A program made the position numbers and the translations under genes. The notes below the pieces were generated by a model, which saw nothing but the letters and a program-made list of their open reading frames with translations, was not told where the DNA came from and ran no database searches. DNA of 64,000 nucleotides from Flavobacterium hibisci (GTDB lineage: Bacteria; Bacteroidota; Bacteroidia; Flavobacteriales; Flavobacteriaceae): NCBI RefSeq assembly GCF_020026925.1, contig NZ_JAIQDW010000008.1, positions 142,386 through 206,385 of the forward strand. The letters are read 5' to 3'. This document shows, piece by piece, positions 61,188-64,000 of the stretch (position 1 is the stretch's first letter; the number at the start of each line of letters is the position of its first letter).

Positions 61188-61673
61188 TTAACTAGTTGAT
61201 TTTAGTGTAAAAGCATATTCTTTTCTGCTGCTTTCTTTGAGGTGCATCTTAGCACCCAATATATTTCCACCTTTTTCTAATAAAGTTACAATAACAATTA
61301 CGGAATAATAATCTTTATCCATCTGAAAAATCAAAGTGCCTTCGTAAGTCGAATTTAAAACTCCTTGCTTATCTGTTGTTGCAGATAATTTTCTCGGATG
61401 TGAGAAATCTGCTGTACTATAAGCCATTTTATTTGAGAACTTTGCTTTACCTTCGCAAAAATCATATAAAAAATCGTAATTACCAATTCTAAAACTACCT
61501 TCTTCACTTTGATGATTGATAGAAAATACAATTTTTCCTGAATAACTGTAATCAGACCATTCTTCTGAATCATTTACCCAAGCTTTATCAACAAGTAATG
61601 TTTCTTGACTTTGTTGCGCATAATTTACAGCTACTGAAAACAATAATATAAAAAGTATGTAATATTTTTTCAT
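61188..61673 (-). CDS. Secreted protein of unknown function
   Basis: A 161-residue protein with a signal peptide (MKKYYILFILLFSVAVNYAQ). The mature part is probably a small beta-barrel or lipocalin-like fold: 'WVNDSEEWSDYSYSGKIVFSINHQSEEGSFRIGNYDFLYDFCEGKAKFS', 'YEGTLIFQMDKDYYSVIVIVTLLEKGGNILGAKMHL'. No motif is recognised. It lies between the ferredoxin and NifU-like genes in the same direction, about 60 and 210 bp away, so a shared operon is not clear. Confidence 0.75.
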   Translation of the reverse strand: MKKYYILFILLFSVAVNYAQQSQETLLVDKAWVNDSEEWSDYSYSGKIVFSINHQSEEGSFRIGNYDFLYDFCEGKAKFSNKMAYSTADFSHPRKLSATTDKQGVLNSTYEGTLIFQMDKDYYSVIVIVTLLEKGGNILGAKMHLKESSRKEYAFTLKSTS

Positions 61674-61886
61674 GATTTAAGTTTAAGGGGTTTGCTACAA
61701 ATTTAAGTTAAATGTGTAGCAATTCCTTAACAGAATCTCTCAAATCTTTTGATTATTTTTTATCAAAATCATAAAAAAATATGTGTTTTAACATATTTCT
61801 ATGTGAAATTTTAGTAGAAACACTCAAATGACTAATTATTCTTATCAATTTTAATCTTGCAATAAGAAGTTAAATCATTTATTTCA

Positions 61887-62126
61887 TTACATAATATTAA
61901 CCACAGTTTCTATTTGCGGAGCATATTTTTTGATTGTTGTTTCTACACCTGCCTTTAAGGTCATCTGATTTACACTGCAGCTAATACAGGCTCCTTCAAG
62001 ACGAACTTTTACATGTTTATCGTCTTCAATAGAAATTAGCGTAATGTCACCTCCATCAGAATTCAAAAAAGGTCTGATTTCATCAAGAGCCAATAATACG
62101 TTGCTTGTTAATTCTTCTGTTGTCAT
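61887..62126 (-). CDS. NifU C-terminal domain-like Fe-S scaffold
   Basis: A 79-residue protein consisting of one NifU C-terminal domain: 'VLLALDEIRPFLNSDGGDITLISIEDDKHVKVRLEGACISCSVNQMTLKAGVETTIKKYAPQI' with the cluster-binding Cys-x2-Cys in 'GACISCSV'. It can carry or transfer an [Fe-S] cluster. It lies 76 bp after the mrp gene in the same direction, with a palindromic repeat between them, and probably works with that ATPase. Confidence 0.93.
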   Translation of the reverse strand: MTTEELTSNVLLALDEIRPFLNSDGGDITLISIEDDKHVKVRLEGACISCSVNQMTLKAGVETTIKKYAPQIETVVNIM

Positions 62127-62141
62127 AATATCTAATGTGTC

Positions 62142-62207
62142 AATTAGATAATTTGATAATTAGATAATTTTCATTATCTAATTATCAAATTATCTCAATT
62201 ATCTAAT
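62142..62207. repeat. Palindromic repeat, ATTATCTAATTATC type
   Basis: A 22-bp perfect inverted repeat (GATAATTTGATAATTAGATA and two more bases, with its complement), with further AATTAGATAATT units on both flanks. It lies between the mrp stop and the nifU-like start. It consists only of A, T and G/C-poor TTAGATAAT units and could form a strong hairpin in the mRNA. Confidence 0.75.
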
Positions 62208-63333
62208 TTTTCTTTACTGCTGAACAACCTGCCATGGTTGTGATTTTTATGGCTTCTGTTGCAGGCAGGCTTTCATTTCTGTTTACTGTTTCCTGAACGA
62301 CATTTCGCGTAATTTCTTCAAATACAGTTTCAATTGGTGAAGCTGTTTGTAAGGCTGCCGGACGGCCATAATCTCCGGCTTCACGAATAGATTGTACAAT
62401 TGGAACTTCTCCTAAAAAAGGAACATCTAAATCTTCTGCCAGATTTTTAGCGCCTTCTTTTCCAAAGATATAATATTTATTATCAGGTAATTCTTCAGGT
62501 GTAAAGTACGCCATGTTTTCAATAATCCCCAGAACAGGTACATTGATATTGTCCTGCATAAACATTGCCACTCCTTTTTTTGCATCTGCCAAAGCAACAG
62601 CTTGCGGAGTACTTACTACTACAGCACCTGTGATAGGTAATGACTGCATGATCGAAAGATGAATATCACCTGTTCCCGGAGGGAAATCCAGAAGCATAAA
62701 ATCCAATTCTCCCCAGTCAGCATCAAAAATCATTTGGTTCAAAGCTTTTGCAGCCATTGGACCTCTCCATATTACAGCCTGGCTTGGCGCTGTAAAAAAT
62801 CCGATTGAAAGCATTTTAATTTCGTAACTTTCTACAGGTTTCATTTTTGATTTCCCATCAACGGTAACAGAAATTGGTTTCTCGTTTTCAACATCAAACA
62901 TAATTGGCATTGAAGGTCCGTAAATATCAGCATCCAGAACGCCAACTTTAAATCCCATTTTTGCCAGAGTTACGGCTAAATTTGCTGTAACAGTAGATTT
63001 TCCGACACCTCCTTTTCCGGAAGCAACGGCAATTATATTTTTGATTCCCGGAATGGCACGGCCTTTAATTTCGTTTTTCTCAGGAGTTTCTACCTTCGTA
63101 TTTACCTTAATTTTTGCTTCTGGCGATACCCGTTCATGAATCGTTTTTTTGATATCGTCTTCTGCTCTTTTTTTAATGTGCATGGCAGGTGTATGAAGTA
63201 CTAAATCTACCACTACTTCATCACCAAATGTAATAACATTGGCAACAGCACCGCTTTCAACCATATTTTTTCCTTCTCCGGCTATGGTAATAGTTTCCAA
63301 AGCTTTAAGAATTTCTTTTCTATCTAATTTCAT
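62203..63333 (-). CDS. Mrp/NBP35 family Fe-S cluster carrier ATPase
   Basis: A 376-residue protein. Residues 1-90 form a MIP18/DUF59-like domain. A P-loop ATPase follows, with 'NIIAVASGKGGVGKSTVTANLAVTLAKMGFKVGVLDADIYGPSMPIMF' (deviant Walker A, about residue 106), 'FMLLDFPPGTGDIHLSIMQSLPITGAVVVSTPQAVALADAKKG' and 'GIIENMAYFTPEEL'. It loads or carries Fe-S clusters. The usual Cys-x2-Cys in the 'ENMAYF' loop region is absent here, and a single Cys lies in the last residues ('TTMAGCSAVKKN'). Confidence 0.94.
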   Translation of the reverse strand: MKLDRKEILKALETITIAGEGKNMVESGAVANVITFGDEVVVDLVLHTPAMHIKKRAEDDIKKTIHERVSPEAKIKVNTKVETPEKNEIKGRAIPGIKNIIAVASGKGGVGKSTVTANLAVTLAKMGFKVGVLDADIYGPSMPIMFDVENEKPISVTVDGKSKMKPVESYEIKMLSIGFFTAPSQAVIWRGPMAAKALNQMIFDADWGELDFMLLDFPPGTGDIHLSIMQSLPITGAVVVSTPQAVALADAKKGVAMFMQDNINVPVLGIIENMAYFTPEELPDNKYYIFGKEGAKNLAEDLDVPFLGEVPIVQSIREAGDYGRPAALQTASPIETVFEEITRNVVQETVNRNESLPATEAIKITTMAGCSAVKKN

Positions 63334-63402
63334 TTTTGATATAATGTTTTCTAATGAGCGAAATTAATTTTAAGTAATATTAATTTAACTAAATTCAGTT
63401 TG

Positions 63403-63410
63403 CAAAGATA
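63403..63410 (-). promoter_or_regulatory. -7 promoter element of mrp
   Basis: Minus-strand TATCTTTG matches TAnnTTTG, 69 bp before the mrp ATG. No TTG lies at the expected -33 position. Confidence 0.45.
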
Positions 63411-63603
63411 ACGCATTAAGTTCGGATTTTTGCTGTTTTGGATTGTATTTGTTGATATTACAATTATTGAAAATGATACGTTTTATAAAAATGAGATTCT
63501 GAATTAGAATGATTCAAACTAACCTCTACACTTAAATTTTCTAACTCCACAGGGTTTTAGCATTGATCCCAATTTTGGTTTAGGAAAATTACTAAAAACA
63601 AAA

Positions 63604-64000
63604 AAGAGGCTGTCCCAAAAGGGCAGCTTCTTTCGTTTGTTGATAATGTTTCTTTTTAAGCAGCTATTTGATATAATTGTTCATATTAGGTCAATTTTGA
63701 TAAAAACAGCATTTTTTGACGTTTTAAAATCGCATGAAAATGTTTTTTGGAAGTTATTATATTGTTTTCTGCTCAATTTTCGAAGATTATGGGCAAGCGC
63801 CATCAGTCCAAATTCGATTTGGATTTTTTCAAGTCCTTTTAAGGTAAACCGGGTAAATTTATTGTTGCTTTTAAGTTGCCCGAAAACCGCTTCAACTTCT
63901 ATTGGACGTTTGCTTCGGTGTTGTTTCCCTTTTTCAGAATTAAGCCGTTCCTTAGCTTTGAATTTAAGGGCATTCAGGCGATGATTCACTTCAATTCTCC
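63604..64000 (-). mobile_element. IS1182-like insertion sequence, 3' end, cut by window edge
   Basis: The left border has AGAGGCTGTCCCAAAA near 63605-63620, like the terminal repeats of IS1182-group elements. It can pair with the following GGGCAGCTTCTTT to form a hairpin. The transposase C terminus follows from 63681. The other end and any target duplication lie outside the window. Confidence 0.7.
63681..64000 (-). CDS. Transposase, C-terminal part (IS1182-like), cut by window edge
   Basis: An open minus-strand frame reaching the window edge, about 106 residues of a DDE transposase. 'EKGKQHRSKRPIEVEAVFGQLK' carries the third acidic residue region (Glu in PIEVEAVFGQ), and 'FTRFTLKGLEKIQIEFGLMALAHNLRKL' is the typical IS1182/DDE ending. 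The frame continues upstream (R-I-E-V-N-H-R), so a GTG at 63989 is internal, not the start. Whether the full gene is intact cannot be seen. Confidence 0.88.
   Translation of the reverse strand, partial: RIEVNHRLNALKFKAKERLNSEKGKQHRSKRPIEVEAVFGQLKSNNKFTRFTLKGLEKIQIEFGLMALAHNLRKLSRKQYNNFQKTFSCDFKTSKNAVFIKIDLI

Noticed and set aside
1..64000. CRISPR arrays, rRNA genes and known riboswitches
   Set aside because: No regularly spaced identical repeats, no rRNA sequence and no conserved riboswitch core was seen by reading. A covariance-model search would be needed to be sure.

Overview
The window comes from the chromosome of a Bacteroidetes species, most likely a Flavobacterium (inference). The evidence is the AT-rich sequence, the many upstream sites matching the flavobacterial -7 element TAnnTTTG (sometimes with TTG 19-23 bp upstream), the lack of Shine-Dalgarno reliance, proteins typical of the phylum (MurF-alanine racemase fusion, DnaE with a built-in exonuclease, long-tailed S16, DUF3050), and the abundance of short intergenic palindromes. 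Most of the window is ordinary core genome. Two stretches, about 12.3-17.2 kb and 17.4-25.7 kb, are accessory or specialised.

Layout. 1-4.6 kb: a leftward operon tetR-tolC-adaptor-RND pump (pump cut by the window edge) next to a yceI-like gene. 4.8-7.0 kb: polyprenyl synthase and two unknown genes. 7.2-8.0 kb: a small membrane protein and a small outer-membrane barrel. 8.1-12.2 kb: sucA-sucB of the 2-oxoglutarate dehydrogenase complex. 12.4-17.2 kb: a very AT-rich restriction-modification island (Eco57I-like adenine methyltransferase broken by a frameshift, PD-(D/E)xK nuclease, a small unknown gene, a SEC-C protein). 17.4-25.6 kb: a leftward set of retropepsin-like protease, membrane-anchored TPR-CHAT protease, PKD/beta-barrel protein, lipoprotein and one-TM protein, facing an ECF sigma factor and a TPR-bearing putative anti-sigma factor. 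25.8-30.7 kb: S41 peptidase, tatD, acyltransferase, asparaginase. 30.8 kb: tRNA-Ser(GGA). 31-34.8 kb: SGNH hydrolase lipoprotein, DUF3050 protein, glutaryl-CoA dehydrogenase-like enzyme, trmN6. About 35 kb: a broken four-helix-bundle gene. 35.5-37.2 kb: rpsP-rimM and an RRM protein. 37.3-42.2 kb: leuCD-leuA-like-leuB. 42.8-48.5 kb: dnaE and a barrel protein. 48.7-55.8 kb: Gfo/Idh/MocA oxidoreductase, prolyl oligopeptidase, TonB receptor with a His-rich partner, PorT-like barrel. 55.8-60.6 kb: PAP2-like membrane protein, murF-alr, mscL, asd. 60.8-63.3 kb: ferredoxin, a secreted unknown, NifU-like protein, Mrp ATPase. 63.6-64 kb: the end of an IS1182-like element.

The most interesting system is the 17.4-25.6 kb locus. 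Three copies of a two-part motif (AGGGTAACAAT, 12 bp, TTGATATA on the minus strand) with identical spacing precede the two leftward genes nearest the sigma gene; they look like promoters of that ECF sigma factor. The putative anti-sigma places TPRs in the periplasm, and the CHAT protease is predicted to face the same compartment. I infer an envelope-signalling cascade in which the CHAT protease could act on the anti-sigma factor; this is not shown by sequence alone.

A second clear regulatory signal is a 28-bp operator (GGAAACT-N14-AGTTTCC) present twice around the yceI promoter and once, degenerate, before tetR. The intergenic spaces also carry at least seven kinds of palindromic repeat, including two copies of an exactly 100-bp element.
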